NCBI GenBank assembly: GCA_013289445.1
Contig: JABCZZ010000015.1
Span: forward strand, 1 to 38,478
Origin: Alphaproteobacteria bacterium
Lineage (GTDB): Bacteria > Pseudomonadota > Alphaproteobacteria > Rickettsiales > JABCZZ01
Direction of reading: 5' to 3'
DNA length: 38,478 nucleotides
Shown here piece after piece: positions 1 through 8,894 of this stretch. The notes beneath the pieces are model-generated. The model saw only the letters and a program-made list of their open reading frames with translations. It was not told where the DNA came from and searched no databases. The stretch's first letter is position 1; every line of letters starts with the position of its first letter. The translations under genes were made by a program, and so were the position numbers.

Positions 1-1041
1 GGCTATGCCGACGCCCATAACAATCGCGGGCTGGCTCTGCATGAAATATGCCGCTTTGACGAAGCGCTCGCAAGCTATGATCGTGCCATCGCGCTCATGC
101 CGGACTATGCCGATGCATATTACAACAAGGGACTGCTCAAGCTATTGCTCGGCGAATATGAAGAGGGCTGGAAACTCTACGAATGGCGCTGGAAAAGTGT
201 AAAAAAACATGACTTCAAAACATTCCCCGCTCCTTTATGGACAGGCAAAGAATCCTTGGCAGGAAAAACATTATTGCTGCATGCCGAACAAGGGCTGGGT
301 GATGCGATTCAGCTATGCCGCTATGTACCCATGATCGAAGCACGGGGAGCAAAAGTACTATTAAAAGTTCCGGCGGCGCTGGCAAGATTGATGGCCACAC
401 TTAAAGCATCTGCGCGCATCCTTCCGGAGGATGAAGCCCTGCCGGCCTTTGATCTGCACTGCCCGCTATTCAGCCTGCCTTTGGCGTTTGAAACGCGGCT
501 GGATACTATTCCTGCCGATGTTCCCTATCTGTTCGTCAATCCGCAGAAACGCGAGGCATGGCAGCAACGGTTGGGGGTAAAAATAAAGCCCAGAATTGGG
601 CTGGTCTGGTCAGGGGCGCCCAAACACAAAAACGATCATAACCGCAGCATTGCATTGCCGCTTCTGCTTGCATTGCTGCAACATGATGCCGAGTTTCATT
701 GCTTGCAGAAAGAAATAAAGCCTGAGGAATTGCTGATGCTAAAGAAAGAGGCCAAAATCCAATTGCACAGCGAGCATTTGAATAACTTTGAGGATACTGC
801 TGCCTTGATTTGTGAAATGGATCTTGTCCTATCCGTTGATACCTCGGTGGCGCATCTGGCCGGTGCAATGGGCAAACCCGTATGGATACTGCTTCCCTTC
901 GTGCCGGATTTCCGCTGGATGAATGACAGGCAGGACAGCCCGTGGTATCCCAGCGCGCGATTGTTTCGTCAGTCTCAGCGGGGCGACTGGAAGAGCGTCA
1001 TTGCACAAGCAGCAACATCATTGACGCAGGGGTATTTATGA
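1..1041 (+). CDS. TPR protein with GT9-like C-terminal domain (5' truncated)
   Basis: The frame is open from base 1, so the N-terminus lies outside the window. The visible 346 residues begin in a TPR unit (AHNNRGLALHE...) and run through one further unit into the linker LYEWRWK, which all three paralogues share. A C-terminal domain of about 270 residues follows. Its AEQGLGDAIQLCRYVP and DTSVAHLAGAMGKPVW stretches resemble the nucleotide-sugar binding half of glycosyltransferase family 9 (heptosyltransferase fold). Proteins of this layout are usually annotated as TPR glycosyltransferases; substrate and acceptor cannot be read from the sequence. The stop overlaps the next start as ATGA at 1038-1041, suggesting translational coupling within a tandem family. 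Confidence 0.85.
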   Translation, partial: GYADAHNNRGLALHEICRFDEALASYDRAIALMPDYADAYYNKGLLKLLLGEYEEGWKLYEWRWKSVKKHDFKTFPAPLWTGKESLAGKTLLLHAEQGLGDAIQLCRYVPMIEARGAKVLLKVPAALARLMATLKASARILPEDEALPAFDLHCPLFSLPLAFETRLDTIPADVPYLFVNPQKREAWQQRLGVKIKPRIGLVWSGAPKHKNDHNRSIALPLLLALLQHDAEFHCLQKEIKPEELLMLKKEAKIQLHSEHLNNFEDTAALICEMDLVLSVDTSVAHLAGAMGKPVWILLPFVPDFRWMNDRQDSPWYPSARLFRQSQRGDWKSVIAQAATSLTQGYL

Positions 1042-2935
1042 CCAAGCCCGCGCAACTTTCTTCTGCGGATATGCTCTCCAAAGCTATTGCCCTGCACCAG
1101 GCGGGTAAGCTCAGTGACGCCGAAGCGCTCTATCAGGCGATTCTTGCGTCAAAGCCAGCCGACGTTGACGCGCTCAGCCTGCTTGGCACCATCCATGCGC
1201 AACGCGGCAACTGGACAGAGGGTTTACGCCTGATTGACAAAGCGATTGTGCTTCATCCCCGCTATGTCGGCGCGCATGCCAATCGTGGTCTCATTCTGCA
1301 AAACCTCAAACGCTATGAGGAGGCGCTGAGCAGTTACGACAAGGCACTCGCGCTTGCGCCTGACGCGGCGGATGCCTGCAGCAATCGCGGTGTCACTTTG
1401 AAAGAATTGAGACGGTTTGAAGAGGCGCTCGCAAGCTTTGATAAGGCCGTGACTCTTGCCCCGAGCAACCCGGCCTATCATTACAACCGCGGCAATATCT
1501 TAAAGGAAATGCAGCATAATGATGCGGCGCTCATCAGCTACGACAAGGCAATTGCGCTTAAGCCCGATCATATCGACAGCTATAATAATCGCGGCCTCTT
1601 GCTGCATGCGATGGGGCGATATGAGCAAGCATTCTCAAGTTTTAATAGCGCGCTCATTTACAAATCCGATTACGCCGAAGCCTACGATAACCGCGGGCTG
1701 TCCTTGCAGGCGCTGGGGCGATATGAGGAAGCGCTGGCAAGTTACAACATGGCCATTACCCTTAAGCCCGGTTTCGCCAATGCTTACAATAATCGCAGCA
1801 TTCCATTGCAGGATCTGGGTCGTTACGAAGAAGCACTGGCAAGCCTTGCTCAGGCGATCACCCTTAAGCCGGATTATGCCAAGGCCTACAACAACACGGG
1901 ATTCATTTTACAAAAAATGAACAGGTATGACGAAGCCATGGCACATTTTGATAAGGCGATCAGTCTGGATGCTGGTTATGCGGATGCACAGTGGAACAAG
2001 GGCGTGCTGAAGCTGCTGCTGGGTGATTTTGACGAAGGCTGGAAACTATATGAATGGCGGTGGAAAAGCGCTAACAAAGAGGGCATCAGGATTTTTCCTA
2101 AACCCCTATGGCTGGGCAAGGAGCCGCTCGCCGGCAAGACCCTGCTGCTTTACGCCGAACAGGGCCTGGGCGATGCCATTCAGCTTTGCCGTTACGTGCC
2201 TATGGTCGAGGCACTCGGTGCCAAGGTGATATTGGAAGCGCCAGCCTCGCTGATGAAGCTGTTTTCTACACTCAAGAGCAAATTTCAACTGGTGACGCAA
2301 GGCAGCCCGCTTCCCGATTTTGTTCGGATCTGCAATGCCCGCTATTCAGCCTGCCGCTGGCATTGGGTACGCAGCTCTCTACCATTCCTTCTGATATCCC
2401 CTATTTATCCGCTGACCCGCAGAAGAGCAGAATCTGGCAGGAGCGGTTGGGTAAAAAGGACAAGCGACGAGTGGGCCTGGTCTGGTCGGGTGATGCAAAA
2501 CATAAGAATGACCGTCACCGCAGCATTGCCTTTTCCCTACTTGCCCCCCTGCTGCAATGCGACGTTGCGTTTCACTCGTTGCACAAAGAACTCAGGCCGG
2601 AGGATGTGCCGATGCTGGCACAGCGCGGCATAGAGTCGCATGCGGACAGAGTAAAAGATTTTGCCGATACCGCCGCGTTACTGAGTCAAATGGATCTGGT
2701 AATCTCCATCGATACTTCCGTCGCCCATCTCGCCGGCGCGCTGGGCAAACCGGTATGGATCTTGCTTCCCTTCGCTCCTGACTACCGCTGGATGACAAAG
2801 AGGCAGGACACGCCGTGGTATCCCACCGCGCGCCTGTTTCGCCAACCGGCAATGGGAGATTGGACAAGCGTGATTAAACAAGTGATAACCGAGATGAGCC
2901 ATCATACCTCTGATATGGAACCGCGTAGTGTATGA
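1038..2935 (+). CDS. TPR protein with GT9-like domain, interrupted by a frameshift near 2320
   Basis: ATG 1038 overlaps the previous stop and gives an N-terminus matching the third paralogue (SKAIALHQAGKLSDAEALYQ). About ten 34-residue TPR units fill residues 15-350, followed by the LYEWRWK linker and the GT9-like domain. Frame 0 is homologous to the paralogues up to SPLPDF (about 2321). Homology then continues in the -1 frame as CSDLQCPLFSLPLA up to the stop at 2935, while the original frame runs on without homology to a stop at 2633. The junction reads CCC GAT TTT GTT CGG, with a run of four T. One T too few, a real null mutation, or a -1 slip on TTTT would each explain it. The DTSVAHLAGALGKPVW motif is intact downstream. 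The stop overlaps the next ATG (2932-2935). Confidence 0.75.
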
Positions 2936-5235
2936 GTGAGACTGACCAACAACCCACCGCCCCACAAGACGTGCTGGCAAAAGCCATTTTCCTGCATCAG
3001 ACAGGCAATGTGCGTGAGGCGGAAACGCTTTACCGCAGCCTGATTGAGACTGACCCGCATCACGCCGAGGCGATGCATTTGCTGGGCACCTTGCATGCGC
3101 AGCAAGGAAACTTCGAAGAAAGTCTGCGACTGCTCGACAAGGTCATCGCACTTAAACCCAATCATGCCGAGGCGCATTATAATCGCGGATTGCTGCTGCA
3201 AAAACTGAGGCACTACGGCGACGCACTCGCCAGTTATGCAAACGCCATCACCTACAACTCCGGCTATACCGAAGCTTACGTGAATCGCGGGGTTACCCTC
3301 AATAAAATGGGCCGCTACGAGGACGCACTCGCCAGCTTCGACACCGCCATCGCCATGAACCCCGATCATGCAATGACGCATTACAACCGCGGCCTCGCCC
3401 TGCAGGCGCTCGCACACCATGACGATGCGCTCATCAGTTTTAACAAAGCGGTTGCCCTCAGGCCCACTTATGCTCTGGCCTACAGCAATCGCGGTTCCTC
3501 GCAGCATGCAGTTGGGCAATATGACGAAGCACTTGCCAGTTTCGACAAGGCCATCGCGCTTAAACCCGATCATGCGACCTCCTACTACAACCGCGGCCTG
3601 ACACAGCAGGAGCTCAAGCAGCATGACGGCGCGCTCGCCAGCTATGACAAGGCCATCGCGCTTGAGCCCGACTTTGCCGACAGTCACAGCAACCGCGGAG
3701 TCATACTCAGGGAACTCAAACGTTACGACGAATCCCTCAAAAGCTACGACACCGCGATTGCACTCAGGCCCGATGAGGCACAGTTTCATTATAATCGCGG
3801 CAATCTCTTAAAGGACATGACGCGGTTTGAAGAAGCGCTGACAAGTTATGACAAGGCCATCGCGCTTGAGCCCAATTCTGCGGATTTCCATAGTAACCGC
3901 GGCGTGACGCTCAATAAGATGCATAAGCATGATGAAGCGGTGGAAAGCTACGATAAGGCCATCGCGCTTAATGCCAATTACGCTGAAGCCTATGATAACC
4001 GCGGCGTCGCACTTCTCGACATGAAGCGTTATGATGACGCACTGGCAAGCCATAACAGGTCCATCACTCTTAAATACGCTTCTTCCGAAGCCCATAACAA
4101 TCGCGGTGTGACACTGCATGCGCTTGGCCAGTATGAAGAGGCGCTCGCCAGTTATGACAAAGCGATTGCGCATAATTCAGAATATGCCGAAGCCTACAGC
4201 AATCGTGGCGTGACGCTGCAGGACATGAAACGCTACGACGAGGCGCTCGCCAGCTTCGAAAAAGCCATTGCCTTGGAGCCGGACTACGCCAATGCCTATT
4301 GGAATAAGTCGTTGCTCAAGCTTCTGCTGGGAGAATTTGACGAAGGCTGGGAACTCTACGAATACCGCTGGAAGTGCATTCTCGTCATCAATACGCCTTC
4401 GTTCCATGAATATATATGGCTGGGCAACGAACCGCTGGCGGGCAAAACCATCCTGTTGCATGCCGAACAGGGATTCGGCGATACTATCCAGCTTTGCCGC
4501 TATGTGCCGCTTATAGAAGCGATGGGTGCGAAAGTGATCCTGCGTGTACAAACGCCGCTGAAAAATCTGATATCCACCCTCAAAGGTTCCTATCGTCTTG
4601 AAACGCACGATGATCCGCTTCCCGGTTCGGATCTGCATTGCCCGCTGTTCAGCCTGCCGCGTGCCATGCGTACACGCGTGGACACGGTACCCGCGCAGGT
4701 GCCGTATCTTTCTGCCGATCCGGCGACGCGCAAGACATGGCGGGACCGGCTGGGTAAAAAGACGCGGCCGCGCATCGGGCTTACCTGGTCGGGCGCACCG
4801 GAACATAAAAACGATCGCAATCGCAGCATCCCGTTACAGTTGTTTGCGCCCTTGCTAACGTGCGATGCAGAATTTCATTCGCTGCAAAAAGATATCAGGC
4901 CCGAGGATGCGGCGTTCTTCGCTAAAAGCACTATTATCCCGCATGCCGATGATTTTAAGGATTTTGCCGATACGGCTGCGCTGGTCAGCGAATTGGATCT
5001 GGTGATTTCCGTCGACACTTCCGCAGCCCATGTGGCAGGCGCACTCGCCAAACCGCTATGGATCCTATTGCCGTTCGTGCCGGATTACCGCTGGATGCTG
5101 GACAGAGAAGACACTCCCTGGTACCCCACCGCCCGGCTGCTGCGGCAACATAAGGCAGCCGACTGGCCAAGCGTCATCGCCAGGGCAGCAGGCGATCTTA
5201 AGGCCTTTATTGCCGCCGCTGCGCAAGAAAAATAA
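2932..5235 (+). CDS. TPR protein with GT9-like C-terminal domain
   Basis: A 767-residue protein whose ATG overlaps the preceding stop. About fourteen TPR units occupy residues 13-480, many of the near-consensus form AEAYSNRGVTLQDMKRYDEA; this high internal identity suggests recent repeat expansion. After the LYEYRWK linker comes a roughly 270-residue GT9-like domain with AEQGFGDTIQLCRYVP, RIGLTWSGAPEHKND and DTSAAHVAGALAKPLW. It is the longest of three tandem paralogues; the repeat number differs between the two complete ones (about 10 and 14), so the TPR arm is the variable part. There is no signal peptide, so it is probably cytoplasmic. It may glycosylate proteins or modify a surface glycan, but this is inference from fold alone. 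Confidence 0.88.
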   Translation: MSETDQQPTAPQDVLAKAIFLHQTGNVREAETLYRSLIETDPHHAEAMHLLGTLHAQQGNFEESLRLLDKVIALKPNHAEAHYNRGLLLQKLRHYGDALASYANAITYNSGYTEAYVNRGVTLNKMGRYEDALASFDTAIAMNPDHAMTHYNRGLALQALAHHDDALISFNKAVALRPTYALAYSNRGSSQHAVGQYDEALASFDKAIALKPDHATSYYNRGLTQQELKQHDGALASYDKAIALEPDFADSHSNRGVILRELKRYDESLKSYDTAIALRPDEAQFHYNRGNLLKDMTRFEEALTSYDKAIALEPNSADFHSNRGVTLNKMHKHDEAVESYDKAIALNANYAEAYDNRGVALLDMKRYDDALASHNRSITLKYASSEAHNNRGVTLHALGQYEEALASYDKAIAHNSEYAEAYSNRGVTLQDMKRYDEALASFEKAIALEPDYANAYWNKSLLKLLLGEFDEGWELYEYRWKCILVINTPSFHEYIWLGNEPLAGKTILLHAEQGFGDTIQLCRYVPLIEAMGAKVILRVQTPLKNLISTLKGSYRLETHDDPLPGSDLHCPLFSLPRAMRTRVDTVPAQVPYLSADPATRKTWRDRLGKKTRPRIGLTWSGAPEHKNDRNRSIPLQLFAPLLTCDAEFHSLQKDIRPEDAAFFAKSTIIPHADDFKDFADTAALVSELDLVISVDTSAAHVAGALAKPLWILLPFVPDYRWMLDREDTPWYPTARLLRQHKAADWPSVIARAAGDLKAFIAAAAQEK

Positions 5236-5271
5236 CCACCCAGCCTGTGATACTAGCCCTTGCCAAGCCTT

Positions 5272-5288
5272 ATGTTACAATATAACAT
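5272..5288. promoter_or_regulatory. Candidate Zur box upstream of zur-znuCB
   Basis: The 17-bp sequence ATGTTACAATATAACAT is a palindrome with one mismatched pair, centred 32 bp upstream of the zur ATG. GTTAY-N3-RTAAC type palindromes are the usual operator class for zinc-sensing Fur-family repressors, and the downstream genes are zur, znuC and znuB. This implies autoregulation and zinc repression of the whole operon. The assignment rests on symmetry and context. Confidence 0.7.
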
Positions 5289-5311
5289 CCGGCCGGATAA
5301 AGGAAAAGACC

Positions 5312-5716
5312 ATGCATAGCAAAGAATCGCCGCTCTCGCCGCACGGTAAAAAAGTGCTCGAAGTGCTGGCAAAAAGTGACCGGCCGATGGGCGCATACGA
5401 ATTGCTGGGCAAATTGCAGAAATCCGGCATCAAGGCGCCACCCACCGTGTACCGCGCGCTTGACTCCTTGATCGAACGCGGTCTGGTGCATCGCATCGAA
5501 ACGCTCAATGCTTTCGTCGCCTGCAAGGACGAGCATGACGACATGCATGCGCAGTTTGCCGTTTGCCGCGCCTGCGGCGATGTCATCGAAATTCACGACC
5601 GCCGCCTGACCGATTCCATTAAGGCTCTTGCCAAGCAGCTCAAATTCCGCATCGAACGCGAGATGCTGGAACTGATGGGTCTGTGCAAAAAATGCGATGG
5701 CAAGGTAGGAGCATAA
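5312..5716 (+). CDS. zur: Zinc uptake regulator, Fur family
   Basis: A 134-residue protein started at ATG 5312 behind AAAGGAAAAG. The N-terminal two-thirds is a winged helix (LLGKLQKSGIKAPPTVYRAL carries the recognition helix). The C-terminal part holds the structural zinc site typical of the family, with two CxxC pairs at residues 85/88 and 125/128, and a His/Asp-rich segment DEHDDMH at 73-79 that would contribute to the sensory site. It is a little shorter than most Zur proteins (about 140-170 residues). It is first in an operon with znuC and znuB and lies just behind a palindromic operator-like site, which separates Zur from Fur or PerR. It should bind DNA with zinc and repress zinc import. 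Confidence 0.88.
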   Translation: MHSKESPLSPHGKKVLEVLAKSDRPMGAYELLGKLQKSGIKAPPTVYRALDSLIERGLVHRIETLNAFVACKDEHDDMHAQFAVCRACGDVIEIHDRRLTDSIKALAKQLKFRIEREMLELMGLCKKCDGKVGA

Positions 5717-5718
5717 CC

Positions 5719-5817
5719 ATGTTCTACTGGAGCGCTGCCAAGCGCATGAGCGCTGCGTGCATGCTGCTGATCTGCCTTTGGGCGCTTGCGCTCTGGGCGC
5801 TGGGAGGCCACGGGTAA
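5719..5817 (+). CDS. 32-residue single-span membrane peptide between zur and znuC
   Basis: ATG 5719 lies two bases after the zur stop and follows GGTAGGAG at an acceptable distance. The product starts MFYWSAAKRM and continues with a Leu/Ala/Trp-rich hydrophobic stretch of about 18 residues (13-30), ending GGHG. The basic residues K8 and R9 before the span predict a cytoplasmic N-terminus. The stop at 5815-5817 is four bases before the znuC ATG, so the spacing fits an operon gene. The C-terminal His next to the membrane is notable in a zinc operon, but no function can be assigned. It is too short for most gene callers. Confidence 0.6.
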   Translation: MFYWSAAKRMSAACMLLICLWALALWALGGHG

Positions 5818-5821
5818 TCGC

Positions 5822-6562
5822 ATGTCTGTTGCCATTACGCTCGACAACGTCACCTTAAGCTATGCGCGCCATCCTGCCGTGCATCATGTCAGCGGCATTT
5901 TTACGCGCGGCTCGCTGACCGCCATTACCGGGCCCAACGGGGCGGGCAAAAGCACGCTGCTGAAAGCCATCGCCGGTCTTCTGCCGCTCGATGAAGGCCG
6001 CATCACGTTTGAGGGGGCGGATCGCACTGCCATCGCCTACCTGCCGCAGATTGCGCAATTCGAGCGCGATTTTCCGCTCTCGGTCATGCATCTCGTCGTC
6101 ACCGGATTCTGGCAGAAAGCCGGTGGATTTTCCGCCATCACGCCAAAAATGAAAGAACGAGCCAAAGAGGCATTGGCTGCGGTGGGGCTGACTGGCCTTG
6201 AAGACCGCACGCTTACGCAGCTTTCCGCCGGGCAGTTCCAGCGCGCCCTATTTGCACGCATCATCGTGCAGGACGCGCCGCTCATTCTGCTTGATGAGCC
6301 TTTCACCTCGATCGATAACGATACCACGACCCATCTGCTGGCCGTCATCCGCGACTGGCACAGGCAGGGACGCACCGTCATCAGCGTGCTGCATGAGATG
6401 GATCGCATCCGCCGCCATTTCCCTTCCTGCCTGTTACTCGCACGCGAATGCATCGCCTGGGATAGCCCGCAGACCGCGCTTGCGCCCGAACAGCTCGAAG
6501 CCGCACGCTTCTTTCATGCGCCCGAAAGCGGTGAAGGCGAAATTTGTACGCAGGCCGTATGA
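5822..6562 (+). CDS. znuC: Zinc ABC transporter ATPase
   Basis: A 246-residue ABC ATPase from ATG 5822. Walker A is GPNGAGKST at residues 37-45, the signature LSAGQFQRALFAR begins near residue 134, and Walker B LILLDEPF is near 155-162, followed by the D-loop and a switch histidine (VLHEMD). An in-frame extension upstream to 5786 is less likely because it would run through the small peptide gene. The product energises the ZnuB permease at the inner membrane. The stop TGA overlaps the znuB ATG at 6559-6562. Placement directly after zur identifies zinc rather than manganese as the substrate. Confidence 0.9.
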   Translation: MSVAITLDNVTLSYARHPAVHHVSGIFTRGSLTAITGPNGAGKSTLLKAIAGLLPLDEGRITFEGADRTAIAYLPQIAQFERDFPLSVMHLVVTGFWQKAGGFSAITPKMKERAKEALAAVGLTGLEDRTLTQLSAGQFQRALFARIIVQDAPLILLDEPFTSIDNDTTTHLLAVIRDWHRQGRTVISVLHEMDRIRRHFPSCLLLARECIAWDSPQTALAPEQLEAARFFHAPESGEGEICTQAV

Positions 6563-7431
6563 TATTCAGCCATCTCCTTATCGATCCCTTTATCAATCAC
6601 GACTTCATGCGCCGCGCATTGGTGAGCTGCCTGGCGATTGCACTCAGCGGTGCGCCGCTTGGCGTATTTCTGACGCTGCGCCGCATGGCGCTTGCGGGAG
6701 ATGCGCTGTCGCACGCCATCCTGCCAGGCGTCGCCGTCGCGTTTTTTTGCTGCGGTCTTTCCACCCTTGCCATGGCACTGGGGGGCATTATTGCCGGCTG
6801 CATCGTGGCGCTGATCTCTGCCGCGCTCACGCGCTACACCTCCCTGAAAGAAGATGCGAGCTTCACCGGTATTTTCCTGATCTCGCTGGCGCTCGGCGTC
6901 ATGATTGTTTCACTGCATGGCAACTCTGATGAACTCGTGCATATGCTGTTTGGCGACGCGCTTAAAATCACAGAAATCTCGTTCAAACTGATCGTGGGCA
7001 TTTCCACTTTCTCGCTTTTGCTTCTGGCGGCGATTTACCGCAGTCTGGTGATGGAATGTTTCGACGCTGGCTACCTGCATATCAGCGGCGGGCGCGGTGC
7101 GCTGATCCACTCGCTGTTTCTCATACTCGTCGTGTTAAGCCTGGTGAGTGCATTTCAGGCGCTGGGCACATTGATGGCGCTGGGTATCATCTTGCTGCCT
7201 GCCATCGCCGCACGTTTCTGGACCCATACCATCGACACCATGATTGCGCTTAGCATGCTGGGTTCTTTTGCCGCTTCGCTGGCCGGCCTGTTGTTCTCCT
7301 ATCATCTGGGCGTGCCTTCAGCCGCCGCTATTGTGCTTTGCGCAGGCGCGCTCTATCTGATCTCGGTTTTATTCGGCACCCATGACAGTGTGCTGGCCCA
7401 TTTCCTGCCACGCCGGCATTTCGCCAGTTAA
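6559..7431 (+). CDS. znuB: Zinc ABC transporter permease
   Basis: A 290-residue integral membrane protein of the ABC-3 family, translated from ATG 6559 inside the znuC stop. An upstream TTG at 6544 would add five residues but lacks the coupling signal. It has about eight or nine hydrophobic segments. The family segment LRRMALAGDALSHAILPGVA at about 40-60 is the cytoplasmic coupling region that contacts ZnuC. No periplasmic binding protein ZnuA is encoded in the window, so it must be encoded elsewhere. Confidence 0.9.
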   Translation: MIFSHLLIDPFINHDFMRRALVSCLAIALSGAPLGVFLTLRRMALAGDALSHAILPGVAVAFFCCGLSTLAMALGGIIAGCIVALISAALTRYTSLKEDASFTGIFLISLALGVMIVSLHGNSDELVHMLFGDALKITEISFKLIVGISTFSLLLLAAIYRSLVMECFDAGYLHISGGRGALIHSLFLILVVLSLVSAFQALGTLMALGIILLPAIAARFWTHTIDTMIALSMLGSFAASLAGLLFSYHLGVPSAAAIVLCAGALYLISVLFGTHDSVLAHFLPRRHFAS

Positions 7432-7507
7432 TATTTATATTACAATATATTAAGCGAAGTTCACGCCGCATTCACTGGTCTGTCATAAATACTTAACCTT
7501 CTGGTGC

Positions 7508-7513
7508 TATACT
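7508..7513 (+). promoter_or_regulatory. Possible extended -10 element
   Basis: TGCTATACT has the TG-N-TATAAT shape of an extended -10, 32 bp upstream of the ATG at 7545. No convincing -35 hexamer lies at 17 bp. The gap between znuB and the next gene contains nothing else resembling a promoter. Confidence 0.35.
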
Positions 7514-7544
7514 GATTCTAAGAAATTCAGTGCGGAGACCGTTT

Positions 7545-8225
7545 ATGATAGCTCTCAATTCTACCATCGCTTTAGACGGCAAGGCGCTTTCAAACGAGCA
7601 CACTGTCGATCAGGTGCGCGATATGTTTGGCCGGCTCAGTGAACAATCGCAGGGAAAATTGATCGATGCGCTTCGCGAGATGAAGACGCTGGGTTTGCTT
7701 CCGCATCATGCATTGCTAGGTGAGAACGAACCCGAAGCAAAAGATAAAAGAAAAGCGGCTCCGGCAATAACCATTCAGCGTGGCGGAATATTTTCTGTAG
7801 AAAGTGATGATGCGCCGGGCTTGGTGGGCCTTACTCAAAAAACGAATGGTGAGTCACCGACGACTGGTTTGCAGCCGGAACCCTCTGGCGGACTTAACGG
7901 CGCTGGCGGCCAGCAGCCGTCACAAGAAGAGATACTGCGTGCACAGGCCAGCTTTTTGCTGAACCTGCTGGTGACGGAAGATCGCAATCACAAGAATCTC
8001 GATCTCAGAGTGATGAGTGATTTACGCGATAACGCCAGCCTGCTGACGCTCATGCACGACCTGGCCGAACTTGCGAGCAAGGAACATGCCGGCGGTCTTG
8101 GTATCGGTCTGGAAGTGGCCGACGCAGGTAAATTTCCGCGCGCTTGTGAATTGCATCCTATGCCCTGTCCTGATGCCAGACCAGAGCACCGCGAACGCTC
8201 TGCGGAAGTGGTTGCCCAGCGCTAA
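7545..8225 (+). CDS. Hypothetical soluble protein
   Basis: A 226-residue protein, started at ATG 7545 because GGAGA lies 7 bases upstream; a GTG at 7530 is in frame but less well placed. Residues 20-55 (VDQVRDMFGRLSEQSQGKLI) are probably helical. A Gly/Pro/Gln-rich disordered linker occupies about 75-130. Another helical stretch follows (QASFLLNLLVTEDRNHKNLDLRV), and the C-terminus is Arg/Glu-rich. There is no signal peptide or transmembrane segment, and I do not recognise a family. It stands alone between the zinc operon and a convergent nuclease gene. Its style (short helical domains joined by low-complexity linkers) resembles the unknown proteins at 10286-11140 and 19598-20746, which could suggest lineage-specific proteins. 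Confidence 0.6.
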   Translation: MIALNSTIALDGKALSNEHTVDQVRDMFGRLSEQSQGKLIDALREMKTLGLLPHHALLGENEPEAKDKRKAAPAITIQRGGIFSVESDDAPGLVGLTQKTNGESPTTGLQPEPSGGLNGAGGQQPSQEEILRAQASFLLNLLVTEDRNHKNLDLRVMSDLRDNASLLTLMHDLAELASKEHAGGLGIGLEVADAGKFPRACELHPMPCPDARPEHRERSAEVVAQR

Positions 8226-8245
8226 TATTCCGTATTTCAGCCTGT

Positions 8246-8887
8246 TTAATCCGGCGCGCCTTGCGCCCGCGAACGGCCTATGAGTGCACGGCTTGCGACT
8301 CTGCCGGTGTGCGCCTCAAAATCGTAAGCATAGCAGGTGTGGCCTGCATGAAAATGACGGCAATAAAAAGGCTCGGTGAAATTGGCGTCCTGCCAGATCC
8401 CAATGGCGCGGGCTTTTGCGCGATCTTCCTCGGATGCGTATTTGTCGGTGAAGTAGCGGTAGGCTATCGCATTGCCGGACGCCACCATGGCGGCGTTGAG
8501 ATCGCGCCCGTCGGCAAAGCAGATGCCCAGCATCCGGCGATAGCGATCTGCACCGCTGATCTTGCATTGCACCTTGTGTCCTGTCACGAGTTGGCGCAGC
8601 CGGTCGCGCGCGGCGATGCCGCAGGGCCAGAAATGATGGGCGTTGTCCTTGCATGCCTGATCGTGCTCGGGCGCATCGATGGCATCGAGGCGCACTTCCA
8701 CTCCGCGGCTGAACATGATCGAATCGCCATCATAAACAAACGGCTTACCGCTGATCACCGCGTCGCTTCCCCGCCAGGATGTTCTGGCATGTGCGGCGGG
8801 TGTAAAAACAATCACACAGCACGCTGTTATCGCCAGCAAGCGATATACCTTACGTAAATTCAGAAAGTATGTGTAAAGATGTGGCAT
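8246..8887 (-). CDS. Secreted thermonuclease-like (SNase) protein
   Basis: 213 residues. The N-terminus is RKVYRLLAITACCVIVFTPA followed by AHA, a signal peptide cleaved near residue 35. The remainder matches the staphylococcal-nuclease fold: VYDGDSI, VRLDAIDAPE, then DRYRRMLGICFADGRDLNAA, AYRYF and RAKARAIGIW. The active-site Asp and Arg positions of the family appear to be represented by the DGD, DAPE and RYRR motifs. Several cysteines (CKD, CGI, CKI, CFA, CRH, CYA) suggest disulphides in the periplasm. It would degrade nucleic acid outside the cytoplasm. It is convergent with the upstream gene and divergent from the iron genes. Confidence 0.82.
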   Translation of the reverse strand: MPHLYTYFLNLRKVYRLLAITACCVIVFTPAAHARTSWRGSDAVISGKPFVYDGDSIMFSRGVEVRLDAIDAPEHDQACKDNAHHFWPCGIAARDRLRQLVTGHKVQCKISGADRYRRMLGICFADGRDLNAAMVASGNAIAYRYFTDKYASEEDRAKARAIGIWQDANFTEPFYCRHFHAGHTCYAYDFEAHTGRVASRALIGRSRAQGAPD

Positions 8888-8894
8888 GCCAAAA

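Noticed and set aside
2902..3789. Minus-strand 295-codon frame over the third TPR gene
   Set aside because: Repetitive because it is antisense to 34-residue TPR units; no start signal or domain.
8261..8857. Plus-strand 198-codon frame antisense to the SNase gene
   Set aside because: The minus-strand product has a signal peptide and clear SNase motifs; the plus frame has neither.
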